A stretch of DNA of 64,000 nt. Source: Neolewinella litorea (GTDB lineage Bacteria; Bacteroidota; Bacteroidia; Chitinophagales; Saprospiraceae). A model generated the notes under the pieces. It was given only the letters and a program-made list of their open reading frames with translations, was not told the origin of the DNA and made no database searches. The stretch's first letter is position 1; each line of letters opens with the position of its first letter. The stretch spans positions 49,405 to 113,404 of the forward strand of contig NZ_SRSF01000009.1 in assembly GCF_004803465.1 (NCBI RefSeq), read 5' to 3'. This document shows, in pieces, positions 55,016 through 63,599 of this stretch. Both the position numbers and the translations under genes were made by a program.

Positions 55016-56476
55016 CTACCGGGCCTTCTCGAAGGCAGCTACTACTTTTTTCATTCGCCGACTGTTGACGCCGAGGTCGCTGTGTCCGACGCGGCTGGCG
55101 CTGCGGTAGTGGATTACGCCTTCCTCGGGTGAGATCAAAAATTCCACATCGTCGATATAGGGGACGGGCCAGGTCTGAAAGGTATAGTGGAGGTAGTGCT
55201 CATCTTCTTCGATGAGGGTGGTGCGCGGCATATTGTCGACCACCCGTTTAAGCTTTTCCCGGGCGGCGCTCACCGATCCGGTGAACGGGATGGGGTCGCG
55301 TTTCTTTCGTTCCTGACGCGACTGGGTACTGACGCAGTTGGGGGATTCGGGGCAGGGCTGGAGCTGGCGCGTCATGGTTTCTTTTGGGTAGACAATTGAC
55401 TTCAGCTTGCTTTTGTTCTCATTCCCGGTGGGGAGCGCCAGGCTGGCGAGCACCTCGTTGTTGTCGATGGCCCGGATTTCCGCCAGCAATTGCAGGCCCT
55501 GGTCCGTTGGTACGTAATGCAGGAGTCCGAAATTCCGCTCGGTGATGAGGGGCCCGATCCGCTTGTCGTTGGCCTCGTTGCTGCCCGTGTACGAATGGGT
55601 AAGTCCGCTGGAGGTGATCTCGTAGACCGGGTAATTGTCGAGGCTGTCCACCATGATCTCCGCCAGGTGCCGGTCGCCACTCAGCAGCAGGGGCAGGGCG
55701 GGCCGCAGTTCCTTCAGGAGGGCCAACAGGCGGGCCCGGGCCGCGGGGAAGAGATCCCACTTTTCGTAGCCGTGGTCGGTGGGTAGTACCTGTATGCTGC
55801 TTACTATCACGTGCGCTGCCGCGTCGCTGTTGGTCAGTTCCTGGCGCAGCCAATTCCACTGCGCCTCGCCTAGTATGTCGCCTTTGGGGTTGGGTCCGTA
55901 ACGGTCGCCGGGGCGCACGGGCGGGGCGAGAGCATCCCGAAAGTAGCGGGTATCCAGCAGTATGACCTTCACCTCACCGATGCGGTACGACTGGTACACA
56001 CCCGCGCGCTGCCGTACCTCGGCGGTGTCGGGCACATCCAGGAAATCGAGCATCAGTTCCTTGGCCATATCGCGGCCCTGCCATTCCCGTCCCGCGTCGT
56101 TGCTGCCGTAATCGTGATCGTCCCAGGTCCCGTAAATGACCGGGGTTGTCTTCACGAAGGAGTCGTAGGCGACGGCCTGGCGTTGGGTGGCGTAGGCGGC
56201 CGCCATGGCGTCCCGGTCGCCGGTATCCGCGTACACATTATCGCCCAGCCACAGCCAGGCATCGGGGCGGTGCGAGGCGATGGTATTCCAGTAGCCTTGC
56301 GGACGGTTCTCCCGGTTGCAACTGCCAAAGGCGATCGTCAACACCCGGGGAGCGGATACCTGCATACTCTGGTCGGCGGGAATATCCGCCGAATGCGAGG
56401 TGTACGCCTTGGCGAACAGATAAACGAGAAACACCGACGCCAGCAGCGTCACTACCGTAAGTACCTTTCTAAGCAT
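55016..56476 (-). CDS. PhoD-like phosphodiesterase/phosphatase fused to DUF1499
   Basis: The 486-residue protein has an N-terminal signal anchor (1-23). A PhoD-type metallophosphoesterase follows (about 45-345): FGSCNRE (50-56), WLGDNVYAD (76-84), GTWDDHDYG (116-124) and LSGDRHLAE (265-273), carrying the metal ligands. From about 372 a DUF1499 domain follows (CPESPNCVSTQS, DDVEFLISP, YRSASRVGHSDLGVNSRR). PhoD enzymes hydrolyse phosphodiesters or phosphomonoesters with Fe/Ca; DUF1499 has no known function. The frame is continuous, but M368 could start a separate DUF1499 protein. The start overlaps the upstream gene by 8 nt. Confidence 0.87.
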   Translation of the reverse strand: MLRKVLTVVTLLASVFLVYLFAKAYTSHSADIPADQSMQVSAPRVLTIAFGSCNRENRPQGYWNTIASHRPDAWLWLGDNVYADTGDRDAMAAAYATQRQAVAYDSFVKTTPVIYGTWDDHDYGSNDAGREWQGRDMAKELMLDFLDVPDTAEVRQRAGVYQSYRIGEVKVILLDTRYFRDALAPPVRPGDRYGPNPKGDILGEAQWNWLRQELTNSDAAAHVIVSSIQVLPTDHGYEKWDLFPAARARLLALLKELRPALPLLLSGDRHLAEIMVDSLDNYPVYEITSSGLTHSYTGSNEANDKRIGPLITERNFGLLHYVPTDQGLQLLAEIRAIDNNEVLASLALPTGNENKSKLKSIVYPKETMTRQLQPCPESPNCVSTQSRQERKKRDPIPFTGSVSAAREKLKRVVDNMPRTTLIEEDEHYLHYTFQTWPVPYIDDVEFLISPEEGVIHYRSASRVGHSDLGVNSRRMKKVVAAFEKAR

Positions 56477-57209
56477 ACCGCCGGCGTACCAGGTCGATAA
56501 ATTCCCGGGCGGTCTCCTGCCGCTCTTCTTCGGCCCACTCGTGTTCGCGGGCCAGCTCCACGAGCAGGGGCTTGGCGTTGGCAAAACTTCCGCGCAGGTT
56601 CAGGTCCTTGAGCGCGGCATTGAGCTCTTCATTGCCTCCGAATAGTTTGTTGGAAAAGAGCACGCGATTGTTGATGCTCAGGGAGCGCGTGAGGTCCGTC
56701 ACCCGTTGCCGCATGAGGCGGTTGGTGAGGCTGCTTTCTTCCGGTTCGCGGAAAAGGGACTCCACGGCGGCCGGCGCATTACTACCGGATGCTTTGCCAT
56801 TGGTTGGCTTCGTTTGCGGTTCGACGCGGGCGGTGTGCGCGGCCATGGCCGGGGCGGGCGGCGGCGGTACGGGGACGTCGGGGACTTCGGGCGGGGCCGC
56901 GGGTGCCGGGGTGGGTTGCCGCGGGGTAGCGGGGACCTCCGGTTCCGGCGTCTTCACCGGCGCCGGCGGTGGTGGTGGGGGTTCGGGTGCCGGCGTGGCC
57001 GGGGGGGTGGCAGGGCGGGGTGGCATTTCCCGGGGGCTGGAGGCCTTCTTTTCACCCACCTCCAGGTACAGGGCGTAGAGGTCGCGCAGGTAACCCAGCA
57101 TCAGGTCGCGCTCCAGGGCGGAGGGGGCGTCGTCTTCGTCGTCGAGCTGCAGACTGCGGTGGAGGGCGGTGATGCGGCTGAGGAGTTTGTCGGCTTTGGT
57201 TTGGAGCAT
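56469..57209 (-). CDS. Pro-rich protein of unknown function conserved in Bacteroidota
   Basis: The 246-residue protein is in three parts: a helical N-terminus (1-55, LSRITALHRSLQL), a Pro/Ala-rich linker (about 60-125) that is likely disordered, and a conserved helical C-terminus (165-246; LTRSLSINNRVLFSNKLFGG, REFIDLVRRRYA). The C-terminal block matches a Bacteroidota family with no known function. No signal peptide. It diverges from tdk and overlaps the PhoD gene by 8 nt. Confidence 0.72.
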   Translation of the reverse strand: MLQTKADKLLSRITALHRSLQLDDEDDAPSALERDLMLGYLRDLYALYLEVGEKKASSPREMPPRPATPPATPAPEPPPPPPAPVKTPEPEVPATPRQPTPAPAAPPEVPDVPVPPPPAPAMAAHTARVEPQTKPTNGKASGSNAPAAVESLFREPEESSLTNRLMRQRVTDLTRSLSINNRVLFSNKLFGGNEELNAALKDLNLRGSFANAKPLLVELAREHEWAEEERQETAREFIDLVRRRYA

Positions 57210-57258
57210 GACTGCTGGAATTTTTGATACCTTCGGCCGCCAAAATACGGCGGCGCTT

Positions 57259-57843
57259 ATGTTTTTAGAACCTCACTTCAGCGGTCAACGCAGTGGCTGG
57301 CTGGAAGTTATCTGCGGCTCGATGTTTTCGGGCAAGACCGAGGAGCTCATTCGCCGTCTCAAACGGGCCCGCATCGCCGGGCAGGAAGTAGCCGTCTTCA
57401 AGCCCGCTCTCGATACCCGCTACGCGGAACGGAACGTGGTATCTCACGACAGTAACTCCTTCGTGGCCACCCCCATTACGCGTTCCGCTCAGTTGCTTGA
57501 CCTGTCCGACGAGGTGTCGGTCATTGGCCTGGACGAAACCCAGTTCTTCGACGCCGACATCGTCAAGCACACGCAAGACCTCGCGCATCGGGGCAAGCGC
57601 ATTATCATCGCCGGCCTGGACATGGATTTCCGGGGCAAGCCCTTCGGCCCGATGGGGGATCTGCTGGCGGTGGCCGAATACATCACCAAGGTCCACGCCA
57701 TCTGTTCCCACTGCGGTAACCTGGCCACCCATTCGTACCGCCTTACTCCGGATCAGGATACGGTGGTATTGGGTGAGAAGGACCTCTACGAAGCCCGCTG
57801 CCGGAAGTGCTTCCGCATGGGGAATATCCTGGACCTGCGCTAG
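57259..57843 (+). CDS. tdk: Thymidine kinase
   Basis: This 194-residue type II thymidine kinase phosphorylates thymidine in the salvage pathway. It has a P-loop GSMFSGKT (20-27), DETQFFD (Walker B-like), the lasso region, and a zinc site formed by CSHCG and CRKC. Length is typical. The ATG at 57259 opens the canonical MFLEPHFSGQRSGWLEVI N-terminus; upstream frames are antisense to the neighbouring gene. TACCTTCG at 57228-57235 is a possible -7 box. Confidence 0.95.
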   Translation: MFLEPHFSGQRSGWLEVICGSMFSGKTEELIRRLKRARIAGQEVAVFKPALDTRYAERNVVSHDSNSFVATPITRSAQLLDLSDEVSVIGLDETQFFDADIVKHTQDLAHRGKRIIIAGLDMDFRGKPFGPMGDLLAVAEYITKVHAICSHCGNLATHSYRLTPDQDTVVLGEKDLYEARCRKCFRMGNILDLR

Positions 57844-58071
57844 GTATGGGGTAACGGGTCTTCAGGCCCGATGGCCTGGCTGGAAGTAGCATTTTTTCGG
57901 TACTCAGTATGAGTTGTTCTTTTTCTGCGCTCGCCCCGCAGGGGCTCGACCTTAATGGGTTAGGGTGGAGGGACTCCAGGCCCGATGTCATGGGCTGGAG
58001 GGTGTATTTTATCCAGTGCCCGATATAGGTAGTCCTGTTTCCTGCGCTCGCCCCGCAGGGGCTCGACCTTA
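57844..58071. repeat. Two tandem 117-bp repeat units with GC-rich hairpin
   Basis: The segment GCGCTCGCCCCGCAGGGGCT occurs at 57927 and 58044; it forms the hairpin CCCC-GCA-GGGG and is followed by CGACCTTA. The same CTCGACC(T)TA ending marks the left-edge repeats near position 300. Each unit also has a CAGGCCCGATG segment (57872, 57977). The TTA that ends the second unit is the stop codon of the small minus-strand gene at 58069. Confidence 0.7.
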
Positions 58072-58236
58072 GTAGAAGTAGGTCTTATAGTAGGCCCACC
58101 ACTCCCGCCAATTCTTGATCAATAGCAGGAGGAAGAAGACGACTCCGCCAATCAGCAGGATGCGCGCGATCCGGGCTACGGCCTGATTCTTTTCCCGCCG
58201 GGTGCGGTAGCGGTGCCTGGTAGATTGCTTTCCCAT
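58069..58236 (-). CDS. Small single-TM membrane protein (55 aa)
   Basis: The frame encodes MGKQSTRHRYRTRREKN, a very basic N-terminus, then one transmembrane helix (about 21-41, ARILLIGGVVFFLLLLI), then an aromatic tail WREWWAYYKTYFY. It lies 21 nt downstream of parC on the same strand. The positive-inside arrangement, strong hydrophobic helix and aromatic interface residues argue for a real gene. Function is unknown. Confidence 0.65.
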   Translation of the reverse strand: MGKQSTRHRYRTRREKNQAVARIARILLIGGVVFFLLLLIKNWREWWAYYKTYFY

Positions 58237-58257
58237 TCGGTAAAGGTAGTCCCGCCG

Positions 58258-60882
58258 CTAGAAGTCGAGTTCGATCGTGTCGCCGGGCTTCAGGTCTTCC
58301 TTTCCACCCTGTCCATTGGATCCTTTCGATTTCTTGCTTTCCGACGAAGACTCCGTGGGTAAGTAAGGCTCGTTCAGCTCCTTAGCGCTGATGAGCTTCC
58401 CGTCGTGGAGCTTGTTGCCGAGTGATTTCCACCCTTTCACGTCGATGAATTCGGCGAGTTTGACGGTCTTTTCCCGTTTCTCCCGCTTCTCCCGCCAGGC
58501 GTAGCGTACCTCCGGATCCGGGTGGACGCTGGCAATGTAGAGCTTACTCTGCTTGTGGTCGGTGATGAAACTGAAGGCCTGACCCGGCGAACTCGTTTCG
58601 ATCTGGAAGCGCTTGACGAGAGTTACGCCGCGCTCGCCTTCGAAGTAAACGGCGCTCACCACCATGTCCTCGTGGTACTTCCCGATGAAGTAGAGGTTAT
58701 CGGGTTCGTAGCGACGGGTGAGGTCCAACTCTTCCCGCTCGTAGCTGCCGTCCTTGTAGAGGGCGAGGATGAGGTCGCCGGTATCGAATCCGCCGAGGTA
58801 TTGTCCGCGCTCGTCCAGGTTCAGCCGGCCGCTTACTTCGTCCATCCACACCTTCATGGCACCGAGGGTGCTCTTGCCCACTTCCTTGAGCGTCACCTTC
58901 CGGACGGGGTAGCGGGTCATGATGTTACCGGCGGCCCCGCGGCTCTTGATGGCCAGTTCCGAGAAATCGAAGTCGAAGTTCTTCTGCCGGGCCTTTGACG
59001 ACTGGCTCAGCTGGGCGGTGATGATCTCCGCTTCACCGTTCGGGTTGGCGCTGAAGTAGAGTAGTTTGGAGCCCTTGTTGCCTTTGGTCAGGTCGTATTC
59101 CCGATCGCGGGTGATGGCCGTCACGTTGAAGCGTTTGGCCATGGCACGGCCCGTCTTGCCGTCGAGATATACGAGGTTGTAGGTCGTCCGTTCGTCCCCC
59201 TTCTTCCAGACGTTGACGTGGATGATGTCCTTCCCTACGAAGGTCTTGTCGTCGATCCGCGTGACCGTCATCACGCCGTCGCGGCGGAAGACGATGATGT
59301 CGTCGACGTCGGAGCAATCGCAGACGAATTCCTCCTTTTTCAGTCCCTGCCCCACGAAGCCTTCCTTGCGGTCGACGTACAGTTTGGTGTTGTTGGCGGC
59401 CACCGCGGCTACCTCCACTTTCTCGAAGGTGCCGATGGTGGTCTTGCGCTCGCGGCCTTTGCCGTACTTGTCGAGCAGGCCCTGGTACCAGTTGATGGCG
59501 TACTCCGTAAGGTGCTGCAGGTGATGGCGCACTTCCTTCAGTTCCTCCTCCAGCTTGGCCATCAGTTCATCGGCCTTGAAACTGTTGTATTTCGAGATGC
59601 GCTTGATACGGATCTCGGTGAGGCGGGTGATGTCCTCATCGCTGACGGCCCGGTACAGCAGCAGGCGGTCGTCGTTCTTCTTCGCTTTCTCTTTTGGTTC
59701 GCGGACGTACTTACTCAATCCCTTGCGGATGATCTCGAGCACCTGTTCAAAACTCTCCGCCTCCTCGATATCCCGGTAGATGCGCCGCTCGATAAAAATC
59801 TTCTCGAGGCTGGCAAAGTGGATCTTCTCTTCCAGTTCCCCCTGGCGGATAAGGAGTTCCTGCCGCAGCAGGTCCTTAGTCTGCTGGGTGTTGTACTGCA
59901 GAATATCTTCGACGGTGACGAAGTGGGGCTTGTCGCCTTCGATAATTACGCAAGCGTTAGGCGAGACCGACAGTTCGCAGTTCGTGAAGGCGTACAGGGC
60001 GTCGATGGTGACGTCCGGACTGATCCCCGGGGCCAGTTCGATCAGCAGTTCCACCTCGGCGGCCGTATTATCGGTTACCTTCTTGATCTTGATCTTGCCT
60101 TTGTCGTTGGCCTTGATGATGCTGTCGATCAGCGTCTGGGTGGTCATCCCGTAGGGGATCTCCCGGATGGCGATAAACTTGTTGTCGATCTTTTCGATGG
60201 TGGCGCGGATCTTGACCCGGCCGCCGCGCTTGCCACTTTGGTAGTCGCTGACGTCGATGGTGCCGCCGGTGGGGAAGTCCGGGTAGATCTTCACCTTCTT
60301 GCCTTCCAGGATTTTGATGCTGGCCTTGCACAGTTCGATGAAGTTGTGGGGCAGGATCTTCGTACTCAGGCCCACCGCGATTCCTTCGGCGCCCTGCGCG
60401 AGCAGCATGGGGAACTTCATCGGCAGGTTCACCGGCTCCTTCTTGCGGCCGTCGTAGCTGAGCTGCCACTCGGTCGTCTGGGGGTTGAAGACCACCTCCA
60501 GGGCAAATTTCGTAAGGCGGGCCTCGATGTACCGACTGGCCGCTGCGGAGTCGCCGGTAAGCGTATTGCCCCAGTTGCCCTGGGGGTCGATCATCAGTTC
60601 TTTTTGTCCCAGATTGACCAGGGCGTCGCCGATGGCGGCATCGCCATGGGGGTGGTACTGCATCGTCTGCCCGATCACGTTGGCTACCTTGTGGTAGCGG
60701 CCGTCGTCCATCTCCTTAAGGGCATGGAGGATGCGGCGCTGTACGGGTTTCAGCCCGTCCTCGATGGCGGGAACGGCCCGCTCCAGAATCACGTAGCTGG
60801 CGTAATCGAGGAAGTAATCCTCGTACATTCCCTTCAGTCCGGCTGCCTCACCGTCCGCCTCAATTCCGTGTTGATTCTCCAT
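58258..60882 (-). CDS. parC: DNA topoisomerase IV subunit A (GyrA/ParC family)
   Basis: The 874-residue type IIA topoisomerase cleavage subunit has the catalytic tyrosine Y118 in AASRYIEARLT. The quinolone-determining region is around YHPHGDAAIGD (76-86), and a long coiled-coil arm and C-terminal beta-pinwheel follow. The Lys/Ser-rich tail (KKSKGSNGQGGKED) is typical of Bacteroidota members. It is called ParC because the C-terminal region lacks an obvious GyrA box (QRRGGKG-type). parE is not in this window. A Bacteroidota promoter with exact 19-bp spacing lies upstream at 60967-60997. Confidence 0.9.
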   Translation of the reverse strand: MENQHGIEADGEAAGLKGMYEDYFLDYASYVILERAVPAIEDGLKPVQRRILHALKEMDDGRYHKVANVIGQTMQYHPHGDAAIGDALVNLGQKELMIDPQGNWGNTLTGDSAAASRYIEARLTKFALEVVFNPQTTEWQLSYDGRKKEPVNLPMKFPMLLAQGAEGIAVGLSTKILPHNFIELCKASIKILEGKKVKIYPDFPTGGTIDVSDYQSGKRGGRVKIRATIEKIDNKFIAIREIPYGMTTQTLIDSIIKANDKGKIKIKKVTDNTAAEVELLIELAPGISPDVTIDALYAFTNCELSVSPNACVIIEGDKPHFVTVEDILQYNTQQTKDLLRQELLIRQGELEEKIHFASLEKIFIERRIYRDIEEAESFEQVLEIIRKGLSKYVREPKEKAKKNDDRLLLYRAVSDEDITRLTEIRIKRISKYNSFKADELMAKLEEELKEVRHHLQHLTEYAINWYQGLLDKYGKGRERKTTIGTFEKVEVAAVAANNTKLYVDRKEGFVGQGLKKEEFVCDCSDVDDIIVFRRDGVMTVTRIDDKTFVGKDIIHVNVWKKGDERTTYNLVYLDGKTGRAMAKRFNVTAITRDREYDLTKGNKGSKLLYFSANPNGEAEIITAQLSQSSKARQKNFDFDFSELAIKSRGAAGNIMTRYPVRKVTLKEVGKSTLGAMKVWMDEVSGRLNLDERGQYLGGFDTGDLILALYKDGSYEREELDLTRRYEPDNLYFIGKYHEDMVVSAVYFEGERGVTLVKRFQIETSSPGQAFSFITDHKQSKLYIASVHPDPEVRYAWREKREKREKTVKLAEFIDVKGWKSLGNKLHDGKLISAKELNEPYLPTESSSESKKSKGSNGQGGKEDLKPGDTIELDF

Positions 60883-60966
60883 CTGCTTTCTTCTATTCGC
60901 ACCGCGGTTTACCCCACGGCCCTTGCACCCGCGGCCGCGCCCAGATGGACGTTCGGCTAGCGCGCA

Positions 60967-60997
60967 CGAAGGTACGAAATTTCACTTCACTAACAAA
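60967..60997 (-). promoter_or_regulatory. Candidate promoter of parC
   Basis: Minus-strand TTTG (60994-60997), a 19-nt spacer and TACCTTCG (60967-60974) match TTTG-N19-TAnnTTTG with one mismatch. Predicted leader length is about 80 nt. This is the best promoter match seen in the window. Confidence 0.6.
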
Positions 60998-61110
60998 ATG
61001 TTTGAAAGTGGTTTTAAAGGCGTGTGCCTTCATCCGCTCTCGTAGTTGCCCGCCCGTTGCAACCCGACCCTCGAAGTGACCTCAAGACCTTCGGGCATCC
61101 GGTTCCAATC

Positions 61111-63543
61111 CTAATTTCCGATCGGTGATCCGTCGGGCAGCGCGGGTGCCGGCACCGGCTCGTAGCTGTCGGGGTTGGTCAGGAAACTGCGCACCAGCTG
61201 ATCGAGGTAGGCGGCGTGGTCGCTGAGCTGCGCGGTTTCCGGCTGACGGTAATCGAGTAATTTTCCCAGGGCAGCGGCCGTGACCGCACCGCTGATTTTC
61301 TTGTCCGCGGCCAGTTGCAGCAGGTGATGTACAAAGCGCCGCTCGGTCATTGCTGCCACTTCCGCGGCGTAGTCATTAGCGCGCGACTGTCGCTCCTGCG
61401 CTTGCAGGTACTCCTGGATGCTCTTAAGGTACTCGGCCAGCGTAGGATAGCCCGCGCCGAAGAGCGCTCGCTGCTCCACCACCCGTGCCAGTCGCTCGGG
61501 CTGCAGGAGGAAGGACAGGGAGTTATCCGCCGCCGACTGTGCCATGCCGAGCGGATCGAGTCCGCCGCCGTTCTGGGTGTTGAACAGTTCGCGATTGCGA
61601 CCGTAGCCCATGGCGGGTGGCGGAATGAGGGTGTAGAGGTTCTGCGGGAGGTCCAGCACGGCGGGGGAGAGGGTGCGAAGCAGGGCCTGTCGTGCCTGTT
61701 GCTGGCGGGCCGCGTCAACTGGTTGATAGTCGGGTTTCACCCCCGCTTGCCGAACGCCGTAGTCGTATTGGTAGCCGCCGATCACTTTCGCGACGGCCTC
61801 GACCTGGTAGCGGTGCATGAGGTAGACGGGCACCAGTACGCTTTCAAGTTCCGACAGCGGCATGCCCACCGGGATATTCTGCTCGCTGAAGCGTTGCAGG
61901 GCCACTTCCCGCAGCTTGAGCAGTCGGTCCATTTCCGCGACCGGCTCCTGGCCGTTGTCCCAGAGGTGACCTTCGGGTTGGCTACTCCCCGCGGGGCGGG
62001 CGTCGGCGTCGCTGACGAAGCGCAGTCCCAGCCGCTCGTTCTCGGCCAGGATCTCATTCAGGGCGGCCCGCTCGTCGGTGCCGGCGGGGAAGTCGGTGTA
62101 GCCGTACTTGATGGCCTGCTTGTCCCACTCACCGATGCCGGTGGCGTAGGCTTCGCTGAAGTCCATCTCGTTGTTGGGACCCAAGGTGACGTAGGGGTGG
62201 GGATAATCCATTACCGAGGCCCGGTCGTTGGTGGAAGCGGCGAAGTTGTGGGTCAGGCCCAGGGTATGGCCGACTTCGTGGGCGCTGAGCTGCCGCAGCC
62301 GGGCGAGGGCTAGTTCTTCCAGTCGGGGGTCGGGGGTGGTACCGTCCTGTCCGTAAGCCGCCACAAGCCCCTGGGCGATCAGGAAGTCCTGCCGCACCCG
62401 CAGACTGCCCAGCAGTACGTGACCCTTGATGATCTCGCCCGTACGGGGGTCGGTGACCGAGGAGCCGTAGCTCCAGCCGCGGGTGCTGCGGTGCACCCAG
62501 TTGATCACGTTGTAGCGCACGTCCAGCGGATCGGCGCCTTCCGGCAGCACCTCCACCCGGAAGGCATCGCGGTAGCCGGCCGCCTCGTAGGCCTGGTTCC
62601 ACCAGCGGGCACCCTCCAACAGGGCGCTGCGGATGGGTTCCGGGGCCCCGCGGTCTAGGTAATAGACAATGGGTTCCACCGGTTCGCTCAGGGCCGCGGA
62701 GGGATCTTTCTTCTCCAGCCGGTGGCGGGTGATGAAGCGTTTTTGCAGGGGCTGGTCGATGGGCGTAGCGTAGTCGGCGTAGCCGCGGGCGTAGTAGCCG
62801 GAGCGCGGGTCGAACACCCGGGGCTCGTAATCGTCGTCTGGCAGTTCTACGAAGCTGTGGTGCATGCGCAGCGTAAAGCTTTCCGGGGTGGGGGTCACGC
62901 TGCGCACGTTGCGGCCGGTGGGCTCGCCGGTGAAGGTGATGGTGGCTTCGAATTCGGTGTTTTTCGGGAAATTTTTCGTGTTCTCGGGATATATGGCGCT
63001 GCGGTCGTCGGCCACCTTGTAGGTGCCTTCCTTGGCCGATTTCAGCCGGGCGGCCACGCCGTGGGCGTCGCTGAGGAGCAGGGGCGTCAGGTCGATCAGT
63101 ACGCGGTCGTCGGTGCGCGCCACCACTTTGAAGCCTTCGAGTACCGATTGGGCGAAGGCTTCCGATACGCTCTTCGCCTCATCCGGATTGTCGGAAACGG
63201 CCCGGTAATCCAGGTTGCGCTGCTGCAGCAGCACCTTGGGACCAACGCGCCGGAAGAACACTACGCGACTGTCGCCAAGCTGATTGCGATCGAGTCCAAT
63301 GTCGTTACTGCCGAGTCCGGCGGCCAGACTGTTCACGTAAAGGAAATCCTCGTCCCACCGATCGATCTCCAGGTAGAGTTTTCCTTCTTCGTCGCTCCAG
63401 TAGTAATCGAAAAAGCCTTCCTGCTTTTCCAGCTTTGCGGTTTTATCGGCTATGGAGGGGGTTTCTTTCTTATCGCTGTCCTGTGCCTGGAGCAGTCCGG
63501 TGGTCAGAAAAAGGCAGAGTAGGAGTAGTCGCATAAAAGCCAT
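61111..63543 (-). CDS. Secreted zinc metalloprotease (DUF5117/DUF4953 type)
   Basis: The protein of about 810 residues has a signal peptide ending GLLQAQ. It contains a DUF5118/DUF5117-like N-terminal half (VNSLAAGLGSNDIGLDRNQL) and a metzincin-like protease domain with HEVGHTLGLTHNF (H422, E423, H426 and third ligand H432). The C-terminal helical DUF4953-type region completes it. This layout is common in Bacteroidota secreted or periplasmic proteases with no defined substrate. A start at 63534 is an alternative; the longest frame (63555) begins with TTG and is less likely. Confidence 0.9.
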   Translation of the reverse strand: MAFMRLLLLCLFLTTGLLQAQDSDKKETPSIADKTAKLEKQEGFFDYYWSDEEGKLYLEIDRWDEDFLYVNSLAAGLGSNDIGLDRNQLGDSRVVFFRRVGPKVLLQQRNLDYRAVSDNPDEAKSVSEAFAQSVLEGFKVVARTDDRVLIDLTPLLLSDAHGVAARLKSAKEGTYKVADDRSAIYPENTKNFPKNTEFEATITFTGEPTGRNVRSVTPTPESFTLRMHHSFVELPDDDYEPRVFDPRSGYYARGYADYATPIDQPLQKRFITRHRLEKKDPSAALSEPVEPIVYYLDRGAPEPIRSALLEGARWWNQAYEAAGYRDAFRVEVLPEGADPLDVRYNVINWVHRSTRGWSYGSSVTDPRTGEIIKGHVLLGSLRVRQDFLIAQGLVAAYGQDGTTPDPRLEELALARLRQLSAHEVGHTLGLTHNFAASTNDRASVMDYPHPYVTLGPNNEMDFSEAYATGIGEWDKQAIKYGYTDFPAGTDERAALNEILAENERLGLRFVSDADARPAGSSQPEGHLWDNGQEPVAEMDRLLKLREVALQRFSEQNIPVGMPLSELESVLVPVYLMHRYQVEAVAKVIGGYQYDYGVRQAGVKPDYQPVDAARQQQARQALLRTLSPAVLDLPQNLYTLIPPPAMGYGRNRELFNTQNGGGLDPLGMAQSAADNSLSFLLQPERLARVVEQRALFGAGYPTLAEYLKSIQEYLQAQERQSRANDYAAEVAAMTERRFVHHLLQLAADKKISGAVTAAALGKLLDYRQPETAQLSDHAAYLDQLVRSFLTNPDSYEPVPAPALPDGSPIGN

Positions 63544-63599
63544 GGTTTGGAGCAAAAGGGGATGGTCGAAGATAAGATGTATTGTTTCTTACGGAACAC

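Noticed and set aside
55016..55375. Separate DUF1499 gene starting at the internal Met
   Set aside because: The frame is continuous with the PhoD part and no separate promoter or break is visible, so a fusion is the simpler reading.
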